A stretch of DNA of 64,000 nt from Nageia nagi (Eukaryota; Pinophyta): positions 61,752,001 through 61,816,000 of the forward strand of contig JBITNC010000001.1 in assembly GCA_050084985.1 (NCBI GenBank), written 5' to 3'. This document shows, piece after piece, positions 9,758-19,683 of this stretch; the stretch's first letter is position 1, and each line of letters begins with the position of its first letter. Under the pieces are notes generated by a model. The model saw only the letters and a list, made by a program, of their open reading frames with translations. It was not told the DNA's origin and searched no databases. A program made the translations under genes and the position numbers.

Positions 9758-10302
9758 CTTATCCTCCTGCTCTGGATTTCGCCATTTGAGCAGTTCTGGC
9801 TTATTTTCGGCTCTAAAGGCGGAGGATTGGGCTGGCTTTCTAGCTTCTTTACAAAAATGTCATCCGGATCATACGAACAATATTGACTCAATTCTTTCAA
9901 TTTCAGCTTCAGGAGTTTTGCCCTTAACTGGTCACTTGCTCCTCTGCTCTGGAGCACCAGGTCATGCACCCTGTGTGGGAGGGCATAGACTGCTCTCTTT
10001 CTTGCGGCAGCTCCGTATTTTGAGTCAATGTAGTCCGTCTGTCTGGCATATTCTATGCTGAAAATCCAATCCGTCACATGAATTGGCAGCAAAAATGGGG
10101 CCCCGGAAAATCCATACAGCCTAATGAAGGTTCCATTCTCTGCAAAAAACCAGTCCCCGACCTCTCCATGGGCATGCGGAGGTATAGCTGGGAGGCTGTT
10201 GACAACCTCGGGACTGTAGGGGCTAATAGGCCCATTGCCGGAACCAAAAATCTCTCCACAAAAGAGTAGTAGTTCGCCGAGGACCTTACTTCCTCTGTCC
10301 AT
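9754..10302 (-). CDS. E accessory region, part 2: conserved PFLLP domain
   Basis: It overlaps part 1 by 229 bp in the -1 frame. From about residue 45 on it contains GDWFFAENG, then PFLLPIHVTDWIFSIEYARQ and SKYGAAARK. The accessory region of element B (about 34960-35150, +) has the same pattern at matching spacing: DETMIIRYGY, NPFFLPKYVT, SMEMGRQ and ETKYGF. That conservation, across two elements and despite decay in B, shows that this frame is the real one here and that the domain was under selection in the lineage. The end carries basic helices. Family and function are unknown. The ATG at 10302 is probably not a true start; translation would continue from part 1. Confidence 0.7.
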   Translation of the reverse strand: MDRGSKVLGELLLFCGEIFGSGNGPISPYSPEVVNSLPAIPPHAHGEVGDWFFAENGTFIRLYGFSGAPFLLPIHVTDWIFSIEYARQTDYIDSKYGAAARKRAVYALPHRVHDLVLQSRGASDQLRAKLLKLKLKELSQYCSYDPDDIFVKKLESQPNPPPLEPKISQNCSNGEIQSRRIR

Positions 10303-11147
10303 TTATCTACTGGTTTTTTCGACCCATCTTCATTATTTCGAACCAGGGTCAATTTATTAAAGACATCTGCGTTCTGATGAATCATCATCCATACAATGTA
10401 TGAGGTGTAAGCGAAATAAAACCCCTCCCCGATCTTCCCCAGTTGTTCGGCTATTCTATCTGAGAGGGCAATGGCCCAGTCATACATTGTGGGAGAAATG
10501 GGGTGAGAAATATGATACGCTATCACCAACTTGGACGGAGAGATGTATCTATCTGTTTCCTCCCCTGCCGCTATGGCCAGCATTGACATGAGTAATTGCA
10601 GATGTGCTGAAAAATTGGATAGAGGGAGTTCGGTATTTGGGAACTCTCTAAATCTTATAGACCCGGCTGTGTTCTTATTTAGCCAAGAGGTAATGCTTGC
10701 CCTCAGGTTGGCGTTAGGGATGATGTGCCAGTCGATTTGCACAAGGGAGCCCATAGGAGGGGGTGGACAGAAAGCCTCCGCTATTGCAACGGAGTTCAGA
10801 TTTAAGACGGTCCTCCCCTTCAAATCCCTGACTACCCTAGTCGTAGGATCAAATGCCCCTTTTACTATTTCTACTAGTTCCGGAGCAGGAAAGCATCTAT
10901 GAGGGATAAAATGCATCAGACCCGAACCCATGGGTGAATGTGCTATATGGTTGAAGCTAAAGTTCGGGCACTTACCTTCTGCTGTGCCCTTTGGATTTTT
11001 ATTCATGGCTGTAATCTCTGTATCCCACAATAGTTCCATCGAATCTGATACTTTCCTTACAGTCTTGGCCGCTGAACCTGAACTCATTCTTGTCCGCTGC
11101 TCTGTTTTTATCAACCCTTCTTGTATTTCTTCTTCCGCCTCAAACAA
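10074..11147 (-). CDS. E accessory region, part 1: N-terminal domain of unknown function
   Basis: An ORF of 357 codons. After a charged start, residues of about 80-320 look globular (HFIPHRCFPAPELVEIVK, RTVLNLNSVAIAEAF, AGEETDRYISPSKLVIAYH). The style is like uncharacterised plant transposon proteins or PMD-type proteins, but I cannot assign a family. Coding continuity with part 2 appears to switch near 10143-10149, where the zero-frame codons GGT TTT TTG form a slippery-type heptamer; the tail after that point is probably out of frame. A consensus 5' splice site (AG, then GTAAGTG) lies at 10975 inside the ORF, so splicing is an alternative. The ORF starts 466 bp after the gag stop. Confidence 0.6.
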   Translation of the reverse strand: MFEAEEEIQEGLIKTEQRTRMSSGSAAKTVRKVSDSMELLWDTEITAMNKNPKGTAEGKCPNFSFNHIAHSPMGSGLMHFIPHRCFPAPELVEIVKGAFDPTTRVVRDLKGRTVLNLNSVAIAEAFCPPPPMGSLVQIDWHIIPNANLRASITSWLNKNTAGSIRFREFPNTELPLSNFSAHLQLLMSMLAIAAGEETDRYISPSKLVIAYHISHPISPTMYDWAIALSDRIAEQLGKIGEGFYFAYTSYIVWMMIHQNADVFNKLTLVRNNEDGSKKPVDKWTEEVRSSANYYSFVERFLVPAMGLLAPTVPRLSTASQLYLRMPMERSGTGFLQRMEPSLGCMDFPGPHFCCQFM

Positions 11148-11612
11148 AGACTCTCTTGCTCATTTCACAGTTCCAGGCAATGCTCGATAGCTGCTAACTT
11201 TGTAAGTTTGTGAGCCAACACTTTCAATGAACACTAGTCATATAGGCATGTTGGTCGTGCTCTGGGTCTTTTAATGGCTTACTTGAATGCACGATCCTTC
11301 CGAGCGTGGGAGATCATCTCACGGTGGCTGTATTAATAACTGATTTGCCGTTTCACGATCTTCTCGGGAACTTCAAGATTTGATTGCATGTGCCCCTTTA
11401 GAAACTTCAATTCTGTCGGCGCAAAAAAGGTTCCACTACTATTTACGTTACGCTAGTAGTAAATTACTGACAACAACCACTCGAAATAAATGCAACATCA
11501 CACTATTTACAATATGTATACAAATCAAATTCCTTCTTCCCCAACGGTCACTTTCCCGCGCTAGTGGGCTTCAGAAAAACTGCTGTGTCCGCTGGTGTGG
11601 AATTCATCAAGT
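11148..11612 (-). other. Gap between gag and accessory region of E
   Basis: These 465 bp have no open frame over 60 codons on the coding strand. This is where protease, RT and integrase would be expected. No DSG/DTG, YxDD or DDE context appears, so pol is absent rather than merely frameshifted. The stretch may hold a splice acceptor or a leader for the accessory region; I see no decisive signal. Confidence 0.6.
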
Positions 11613-12878
11613 TCACGTTCCGGCTTTGTCATCCGCTACGCCAGGCGGAGGAATACCTCCACTCCTCGACAGATACTCTTGGTATTGAAAAATAGGGCAG
11701 GTTGTTTGTTCATGAGCATCATTACAAGCCAAACATAACCCATTAGCCGCCCCGGAAGTGGAAGCTTGGTCCACGTCCTCATTCAACACATGTTGAGCTT
11801 TCTCTACAGCAGGGTAGGGATATCTTCTGGCATTATTTTGTCTGGTCAACACGGTAATCTGGTTTGCCATATTTCTACACAAGTTCCGGAGTTCCTGAAT
11901 TTCTGTAGATGATGCTACTCCTTGGTTCATATTAGGCTGATGTGGAGCTGGTAAGGCCAAGGGAGCTCTAGGATTTGGCAAGTTTGATGACCAAGGTTGA
12001 ACATGGGCAGGAATATTAGCCAGAGGCGGAACTGAACTGATTACCGGAGGTCTCAAAATTTGCTGTTGTGTTGTGGTTATTGGGAAATAGGGCATTGGCA
12101 TGCGGCTTGGTAATTTCCCAACTGCAATAAGGCATGATTCAGCATATACTGCTTGTCTATAGACCTCCGGAAAGGTATTCACTCCGGAATTTTGGATTTG
12201 CAGAGAGAGATCCGGAGGAAAGGCTCTCAGGTAATACATCAAAGCTTGAAACTGCTGAGGCCTGACTGGCATGGGTACTCTCGTCCACGTTCTCTGGAAT
12301 CTAATGTTGAAATCTGGGATATTCTCTTGTTCATATCTTTTGATAGAGGTAAACTGGGTTAACAAGGAAAAGGGATCCCCTAATTCATTAAACTCCAGGA
12401 TAAAAGGCTCTGCCAGTTGAGCCCAGGTACTGATTGATCCATTAGGAAGGCCCCTGTACCAATCCAGGACCTTTCCTTTGAAGGACTGCGCCAGTAATCT
12501 CACCATAATGTCTTCATGCTGGATATTGTGAATCTTTGCTAGGCCGGCTACATCCACACAGTGCTCATAAGCCGTTTTTTCTGAAGTTGCATCAAACTCC
12601 GGAAGGGTTTTAAAAACATTTGCTGGGATATCATGTAATACCGCCAGAGCTATGGGCACCCCATTGTCCCATTCCGGATAAATATTCTGAGCTGGATTAG
12701 CCATTCTAGGGAAGGTATCTCTAGTATGAAGATTGGGTGGTTCTGGCTTGATAGAGGATTTTAGGGAGTCGACACTATTCAGAGACTTGGACTTGATCAG
12801 GGTCTTTCTCCTAGGAGTATCTAACTTCCCAAATTCCGGTTCTTCTTTTGCTGCTCTAGTTTTAGATCTTGTCCACAT
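11613..12878 (-). CDS. gag: E gag polyprotein (capsid and short CCHC nucleocapsid knuckle)
   Basis: The open frame reaches back to 13073 inside the LTR, but the likely start is the ATG at 12878, giving MWTRSKTRAAKEE. This resembles the basic starts of plant Ty3 gags (compare MVQTRSMAAKE in element D). That gives 421 codons with no stop or frameshift. A retrotransposon gag domain spans about residues 100-260, with the hallmarks GKVLDWYRGLPNGSI and SIKRYEQENIPDFNIRF. A Pro-rich linker follows. Near the C-terminus CLACNDAHEQTTC fits CX2CX3HX4C, one residue shorter than the canonical knuckle, and the same spacing occurs in the gag of element B. Gag would form the virus-like particle and package RNA. 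An intact gag fits recent movement, with enzymes supplied in trans. Confidence 0.9.
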   Translation of the reverse strand: MWTRSKTRAAKEEPEFGKLDTPRRKTLIKSKSLNSVDSLKSSIKPEPPNLHTRDTFPRMANPAQNIYPEWDNGVPIALAVLHDIPANVFKTLPEFDATSEKTAYEHCVDVAGLAKIHNIQHEDIMVRLLAQSFKGKVLDWYRGLPNGSISTWAQLAEPFILEFNELGDPFSLLTQFTSIKRYEQENIPDFNIRFQRTWTRVPMPVRPQQFQALMYYLRAFPPDLSLQIQNSGVNTFPEVYRQAVYAESCLIAVGKLPSRMPMPYFPITTTQQQILRPPVISSVPPLANIPAHVQPWSSNLPNPRAPLALPAPHQPNMNQGVASSTEIQELRNLCRNMANQITVLTRQNNARRYPYPAVEKAQHVLNEDVDQASTSGAANGLCLACNDAHEQTTCPIFQYQEYLSRSGGIPPPGVADDKAGT

Positions 12879-12996
12879 AAACTCTAGATTGCAAAAGAAA
12901 ATGACAGGTTCAAAGCACCTATGATATTCATAAATAATTTGCTTTAATACATACCATGGATGGTGCTTCAGCAGAGTCGCCAATAAATTTCTTCGT

Positions 12997-13014
12997 GTCC
13001 CACCGTGCGTGCCA
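12997..13014 (-). other. Primer binding site candidate of element E
   Basis: On the minus strand the interior starts at 13025, and after 11 bases reads TGGCACGCACGGTGGGAC. It begins with TGG, as a site complementary to a tRNA CCA end should. The corresponding place in element B (22034-22051) reads TGGTACACCTTATGGGAT with similar flanks, so the site is conserved in the lineage. It is not the initiator-Met type used by A and F. I do not assign a tRNA. Confidence 0.6.
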
Positions 13015-13025
13015 AAAAGAAATAC

Positions 13026-14855
13026 TATTGATTGAGATTGTGTAATATGTGCGCCTGGAACAATCTTAACCAAAGTAGTTCACGAACAGACTGTAGGACG
13101 CAGCCTGATCTCCGGAGAAGGCCGGTTCCTTATCCATTGGGTATAGAAAAAGTAACTGGAAAGAGATAAAAGAACAGAGTGCGAGAGATTAAAGCAAAAG
13201 AGTAAGGGTAACAAGAGAGGAAATAAAAAGGACAGGGTGCGAGGAATGTAAGCAAAAGGATGAGAGTAACAGGAAAGGGATAAAAGGATAGAGTAACAGG
13301 AAAGGGATAAAAGGATAGGGTAACGAGAGAGAAAGCAAAGGGGTAGATCACTAGTTCAGCGCAGGCTTTCGCAGTATGCGAAACCTTGGCCTGAATCTAG
13401 TGTCGCAGCCACAGAACAAGTCCTCACTCTCTGAATAGCTCCCCAGCTTCTACTCTACCATGTAGCAGACACAGTTATACTAGCAACCCGCAACTATTAC
13501 TCAGGAAACAAGCTAAGCTGCCACAATGTAACCAAATTAAGAATAACAATTACGAGTGCTAGACAAGAAAGGTCAAGATGGTTTCATAGTACCGGACTGA
13601 AGCTACAGGTCTTCGAGAACAAATGAAAAGGGCAATACTAGGCTTCCGACCCTAGTTTCTCTTTATTTTCATATATTTATACTGTATTAACAACAGTTAC
13701 AAGGTTACAGAACGGAAACGTTTACAAAAACGGCCGCAAGATTCCGGCCTTCTTGAACTGCTATCAACTACATATGACACTTGGCCGACTGTTACAAAAT
13801 TGGGCAGATTGCTGATGATTCGATTCCCTTGATGATGGCGCTCTGGAATTTTGCAGACTTCTCTCTTTCTCTCCCGGGATGTTCAATTCTCCGACTCTGA
13901 CTCTTTGATCTTTCGTTGCGGGCCTGTTTTCCTCTTGACGTGGTCTTAATTCCAAATGTTAATCTTTTCCCCTTCACCTGACGTCAGCTTCAAGTCTCCG
14001 GAATTCTTCATTCCATTGGCTCCGGACACTAAGTCACTCCTTGATGATGTCATCCATTCCGGGCTCCGGTTTGCTTTATGATTGTAAACTTTATATCTCC
14101 TTGTGACATCACCTTTGAATCTCCGGAATTTCTCGCTCGCTGGTTCCGGATACTAATCTTCTTTTGCTGATGTCATCTGTTCCGGGCTTCGGTTTCCCTT
14201 CCGGATGTAGACTTTGCCTTTCCATGTGACGTCATTTTTGGACCTCCGGAACGCTTCACCTTCCGGATAAGACGGTGTAGACTTCATTGCTTCCGGAGTC
14301 TGATTTCCTGCAAGATATGAACACTGTTCTACCTGTGACATAGCCTTCATATGTCCGGAATGCTCCATGCACAGATTCCGGGCCTTCTAGTTACCTTTGA
14401 TGACTCGTCATCTCCGGACTCCGGTTCCATCAAAATGCGAACGTCGTTTCACCTGTGACGTCATCTTTCTTTCCTCCGGAATGTTTTCCTTTATGGCTCC
14501 GGATACTAAGTCACTACTTGCTGGCGTCATCTCCTCCGGACTCCGGAGTCCTTTGCAATTGTGAACCTCGTCCATCCTTGCTGATGTCACCTTCTTATTT
14601 TTCCGGAATGCTTTACCCGAAGGCTCCGGATACGAAGTTACTCCTTGCAGACGTCATCTTGTTCCGGAATTCGGTCTTCGCCAAAATATGACTATCTTTT
14701 CTCCGCGACCTCTTCTTTTCATTCCGGAGGGCTTTATTCACTGACTCCGGCCGTTTATTTATTCCGGAATGGCTCCGGGGACATTTAGGTGAACTTAGGA
14801 TAATAATTAGAATACCCCGGACCCTATTTCAAGAATTTCAATGTAGGAATCTACA
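13026..14855 (-). repeat. 5' LTR of element E
   Basis: Same length as the 3' LTR (1,830 bp), with two substitutions found. On the element strand it starts TGTAG at 14855 and ends CAATA at 13026, so its inner terminus is TA rather than CA. It contains the functional promoter: bZIP-type repeats at 13979-14656 and TATAAATA at 13674-13681. The minisatellite is at 13151-13341. The right TSD follows at 14856-14860. Confidence 0.93.
13674..13681 (-). promoter_or_regulatory. TATA box in the E 5' LTR
   Basis: TATAAATA on the minus strand, identical to 6336-6343. It is downstream of the TGAYRTCA repeat array and would drive the genomic RNA that encodes gag. Confidence 0.65.
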
Positions 14856-14860
14856 GGTAT

Positions 14861-15190
14861 CTATCTAGGAAAAAGCTTATAATCCAAAAACATTATAAGC
14901 AATTATGTGCATAGTCCAATAAGTATGAGTCAATTTCAATATCCTCATTAATCCTTATATCATTGGTTTCCATTAACATTATGCTTTTATGGTTGTAAGC
15001 ATAACCAATATTTTTGTTGGATAAATGAAATGCATGGGTAGCATGAAGATAGAGGTATGATATTAGTGTTATGAAAAGAGTGTAAAAGAGAGCCAAAATA
15101 AAAATACATAATAATATACAAATAGCTCATCAAAATACATAGTGGTGTGTGAGATATAGAACCAATATTATACACATAGAAGCATTTGAA
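14861..15190 (-). other. 3' untranslated interior of L0
   Basis: This continues from 5687 across the E insertion. Short AT-rich frames only. The first recognisable coding signal further right is the integrase C-terminus of L0. Confidence 0.45.
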
Positions 15191-16400
15191 ATGCATGATA
15201 TTGAACATTTTTTACTCTTCTTTTATATACATCATGAAAAATATGTTGGCTTTTGATCTTATAGCTTCAACTACAACATATGGCTCTATCTTATTTGGTT
15301 CAAACTTCTCTTTTACCTCATCATTAGTAATTATCTTGTTGATGTTCTCTTATAGCATGAAGTATCTAACATGTAAATTTCTTGGCTTGGATTTCTTTTC
15401 ATATGACATATTCAACTTTACATGATACACCTTATAATGTTAAATTGCATGAATCCTCTTCTTATCAAGTATATCCAACTATTGTAATCTTGATTTCCAT
15501 GTATATTCATTTGAAACATCCCCATATAATGAGATTCTCAAAGAAGGAATCTCTAATTTATGTGGTACTATATCCTCATCACCATAAACTAACAAGAATG
15601 GAGTTTCCCTAGTAGTAATACTAATTCTTATTCTATATGCTCAAAGTGTAAATGGAAATTTCTCATGCCAATCTCTCTTGTATTTATTCCATATCTTTGC
15701 AAGAATTCTCTTGATACTCTTATTTGATGTTTCAGCTTAACCATTATCTTTAGGATAATAAATAAAAGAGAATTTTTGAGTAATATGAAATTTCTTACAA
15801 AAAGCTTTTATGTCCTTAGCTTTGAATTTGGGTGCATTATCTTTTATCAACTTTTATGGAACTCCAAATATTGTTATGATGTTTTCAATAATAAATTTGA
15901 TAATATTCAACTATTTTATTAACTTCATTGGTGCAACCTCTACCCATTTTGTGGTGTACTCAGTAGCTATGATGAAAAATTTATGGCCTTATTTTGAATA
16001 TGGATTTACCAAACTAATTAAATAAATACCCCAAATTGCAAAATGGCCATTGTGAAATAATGGGATGCAATTCTTATGTTGGAGACCTCTCTAAATTGGA
16101 CTATTTTTAACATTTAAGGAAGTATTTCATATATTCTTTACAATCTTCATCCATTGATGGCAAATAATTCCTAATGCACAAAAGCTTGACATATAACACT
16201 TTAGAAAGGAGTATCCTCCACATAACCCATAATGTACTTGTTTAAGAGTTGTTGTGGTTTTATGATGTGTAAGGAATCTTAATAGATCTCCATCAAATTA
16301 CCTCCTATAAAAAACCTCATGAATGATTATATACTTAAGATATGTCCTCTTTATCTTATCCTATCATTTTTAGAAAAATATTAGGGGATTATTTGATCTT
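15190..16400 (-). pseudogene. pol: L0 integrase, degraded
   Basis: Minus-strand translation follows the integrase of element D along its length. The C-terminal part (about 15250-15600) includes TPFLLVYG and LEIPSLRISL, matching GATPFSLVYG and LEIPSLRVNL in D. The core region (15600-16010) matches segment by segment the D sequence at about 44900-45240. The zinc-binding region lies at about 16090-16400. Stops and small indels are frequent, so nothing functional remains. It lies downstream of the RNase H domains on this strand, as expected for Tat-type elements. Confidence 0.75.
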
Positions 16401-16429
16401 CCAAATATTGATAAATATTAGCATACCAT

Positions 16430-16960
16430 GATTGTGTAGTACCCTCCTAAGTTGTAATACTATACAATTCATGATCACTTTCATTATCAACATAATATGG
16501 TGTACCTATATTTTTTATTTTGAGGACTATTTCTTTATCTTATACCTTAATAGGAACCAAATATGTAACATTTTCCAAGGCATTAGAATATCTATTATTG
16601 GTCCTATGGATATTTTCAATAAAGTATCTATCAAACTAATGAAGGAAATCAACAACCATTAGCTTGTATGGATGGAGCTTCCCATTATTGGTATTATAGA
16701 TATCATTAACTTGCTTGAAAATAAGTTGTGAATCATGATAAATATATAAATGCTTAATTGTAAGGATAAGAGTAGCTTTCAAACCCAATATTAGTGACTA
16801 ATCCTTTGCCATGTTATTAGTACTATCAAATCTAAGCTTATAGGACATAGGAATAGCATCATTTGAAGGTGAAACCAAAATGATATTTACCCCCACTCAA
16901 TATGTGCACTTGAAACTATAAGAGTATAGTTTCTAATCCTAAGGTTCATCTTTTGTAAGG
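16430..16960 (-). pseudogene. pol: L0 second (archaeal-type) RNase H, degraded
   Basis: Minus-strand translation gives LRFDSTNNMAKD, then HDSQLIFKQVN and NRYSNALENV. This matches the second RNase H of element D (TNNNVEYEAL, GDSLLIINQV, NRFADAMAS) in order and spacing. The position between the first RNase H and integrase is the arrangement described for Tat elements. Catalytic acidic residues are partly replaced and stops are present. Confidence 0.7.
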
Positions 16961-18232
16961 CATACAAACTTATATGGGATCTCCCACTTATCTCTATAAT
17001 AATGTGCATGTCCTTCTGCATTGCATGTAAACTATGTAGGTAGATGATACTAGTCATAAGCATTTGGAAATTCTTCATGTATCACTACTCCATCATTCTA
17101 GGAGAATTTTATAGTGAGATCTATAATTGCTTTCCCTTTTATGAACTTTAATAAATTGATATCAAATTCTTATAACAACATCATCTATTTTCCCACCCTT
17201 CATAAGAGATATTTCTTTGCCATGAGGTATTTGAAGGGGTTAATAGAACTAACAATATATGTAGTACAATATAGAACATAATGCCTCAATTTTTTAGTAG
17301 CAAATATAATACTAAGACAAAGTGTTTTTATAGGAGTGTACCTTATCTCATAGTTTAGAAGAGTCTTATTGAGATAATAGATAGTTATTTCCTTATGTTG
17401 CTTATCTTATTGGAAAAGCATGTCCCCAAAGGAATATATTATGTTTGAGATATAGAGGTATGATTCTTTATAAAAATTAATTGGGAACAATATGGTATGA
17501 TTAAGTAAAAAATTCTTAATAAATTAAAATGATATTTATCACCTTTAATCTCATACAAACTTCACATCTTTCTTGAGAAAATAAGTGAATGATATGCATT
17601 TATCACCAAGATGATAAATAAATTTCCTTACAAAGTTAATATTACCCTGAATACTCCTTAATTACTTAAAGTTTCATGGAGGTAGTATGCTAAAAATGGC
17701 CTTTAGTTTTTTTATATCTAAATCAATACCTTTTTTTGAAACCATGAATCCCAACTACTTCCTTGAAGTAAAATAAAAAATACATTTTTAGAATTTTAAT
17801 TTGAGTTTACACCTTTTGATAATAACAAATAATAATCTAGAAGCTATAAATGATCTTGGCCTTGCTTGTATTTTATAAACTATCATAAACATAGATCTCA
17901 ATAGATTTGTAAATGTGCTCATGAAATATTATGACCATAACATGTTGATAAGTAGGTCCTACATTCTTAATACAAAAGGGAATGACCTTTCAACAAAAAA
18001 TACCCCAAGGTGTAGTAAAGGTTTTCTTATGTTGATTAGTCAGATTGATTAAAATTTAATTATAACTAAAGAAACCATACATGAAAGATAGTCTACCATA
18101 ACTAGCAATGCTATCCATAATCATATCAATATTTGGCAATGGAAAATCATCCTTAGAATAAGAATTATTAAGGTCTATAAAATAAATGCAAATTATTATC
18201 TCTCCTATTGGTTTAGAAATATGAATAATATC
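16961..18232 (-). pseudogene. pol: L0 reverse transcriptase (C-terminal part) and first RNase H, degraded
   Basis: At about 17230-17420 the minus strand shows TLCLSIIFATKKLRHYVL, matching KLCLAIIFATKKLRHYML of D. From 18232 downward the RT fingers and palm appear (KPIGEIIICIYFIDLNN, YSKDDFPLP), matching D at 47400-47300. Stops, frame changes and altered catalytic residues are common. The RT is cut at 18232 by element A; its N-terminal part is at 61923-62060. Confidence 0.75.
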
Positions 18233-19568
18233 TAATCCAAAATTTGGATCCTTTTGTTAGTTACTATACTCAAATTTATTGTGTTCTATTCGTCTCTAGC
18301 TTTGTGATACTTTTTTCAAATTGATAAACCAACTCCTAATGTGGAAGATATATGGTTTTGAATTTATGATATTTGTTTCATTAAAATACAAAAAAATAAA
18401 TAATTTATATTATTTTTTAAATTCCAAGTTAGGGATAGGTAAGTTCAATAGGGTTCAAACCCACATAGAGATAATATCAAGGAGGTGGGAAGGAGCCACT
18501 AATTTGAATAGAGAGATTGGGCAGCCCATAGAGTAAAGCCCACATATCTACCTACCATATTTCACAATGGAATTCCACATAGAGAGGGTTGATAGTGAAT
18601 AGGGGATAAGAGTATCCAAAACATTACTAGCCAATGAAAACATAATTTAGAGGGGGAAGGAGACTACTAACCATATGACACCATCGACCATTCGACAAGG
18701 GAGACAAAAGGTAGGGGCCATGAAGTTGATCTGCTCTGAACTCCCTACCATGTGAGAAGTTTGTGTAGAGTTGAACCATGTATAATAGCTGAAATTTCCT
18801 AATGGACAAATGATCATTTGTTCAACCACTAAACCCACCAACACATTCACCATCTATCACTAGTCAAAGGTAGTTGACCACCATTAAATAGCTGGTAAGT
18901 GGCATATTTCGATTGAATATGCTTAGTTTTATTTGATTTGCATGGTTTGGATGGTGTTAAATGTGTTTTGAGTTATTTTATTAGTGTTTAAGTCTAATTT
19001 TAGGTTGAGTATCATTTTTATAGCCTGTATTAATCTAGAGAGCATGAATTTTGAGTTCAAAAGTTCATATTAGGAGATTGGGTTAACCATTTGAGTCTAA
19101 ATTTGAACCAAAGGTAGATGAGATATTAGGAATTTAAAAATAATATTTTTATTATAATCTCATAATTGTAAAATAATCCAAACATGTCCTATATATTTAT
19201 TATATAAAGAGGCAAGTTGGAGGTATTTAGGGAGAAGGATTATAGAGTGTTTGGAGAGAAGATTTCTTAGTATTTCAGAGTTGAGGTTTTATGCAATTTG
19301 TGAGTAGAAGTACTAAAGTGTTGTGGAGGCATTTGTACATTATTAAACACCCACTGATTGAAGAGAGATTTTGTTACTAGCGGTAGGCCACATCATGTGA
19401 ACTAAGGTAATTTGTGGTATCCCTTTATGGTGTGTTTTCTTCTCTAGTTTTGCATATAGTTTGTATTTAAATTCTCCAATTATTTAATTATTAAGCACTT
19501 AATTAATGAGTGCGAAGTGATATTAGGAAGGTGTTAAATATATATTCATTCCTTCTAATTATGGATCA
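18233..19568 (+). repeat. 5' LTR of element A
   Basis: It begins TAATCCAAAATTTGGATCC (the expected TG mutated to TA) and ends ATGGATCA at 19568. A TATA-type sequence, TATATAAA, lies at 19201-19208. The palindromic start ATCCAAAATTTGGAT parallels the F LTR start. Length is 1,336 bp, versus 1,330 for its partner, from which it has diverged substantially. Confidence 0.88.
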
Positions 19569-19590
19569 TGTTTTGGTATTAGAGGAAATT
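19569..19590 (+). other. Primer binding site of element A (initiator-Met type)
   Basis: Immediately after the LTR, TGTTTTGGTATTAGAGG contains TGGTATTAGAG, one transition away from TGGTATCAGAG, the well-known site complementary to plant initiator tRNA-Met. Confidence 0.8.
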
Positions 19591-19683
19591 TATTTACTTG
19601 GGAATTAATCTCTATTATTTCTAGTTTTGTTGTTGGGTGTTTTTTGGAATTGTTCTTGCATGATTACTAGATCATAGAGCAAG

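Larger units (their letters stand above)
5688..14855 (-). mobile_element. Element E: young, pol-less LTR retrotransposon with gag and an accessory coding region
   Basis: Two 1,830-bp direct repeats (5688-7517 and 13026-14855) are flanked by a perfect TSD, GGTAT, at 5683-5687 and 14856-14860. All long interior ORFs are on the minus strand, so the 5' LTR is the right-hand one. In transcription order the interior holds a primer-site candidate, gag, a 465-bp gap, and an accessory coding region of about 1,170 codons in four overlapping frames. I find no protease, RT, RNase H or integrase motif in either strand of the 5.5-kb interior. The element is visibly more GC-rich than its surroundings. Gag, knuckle spacing, primer site, U3 repeats and accessory protein all match element B, so E is a non-autonomous member of the B lineage. 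Confidence 0.93.
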
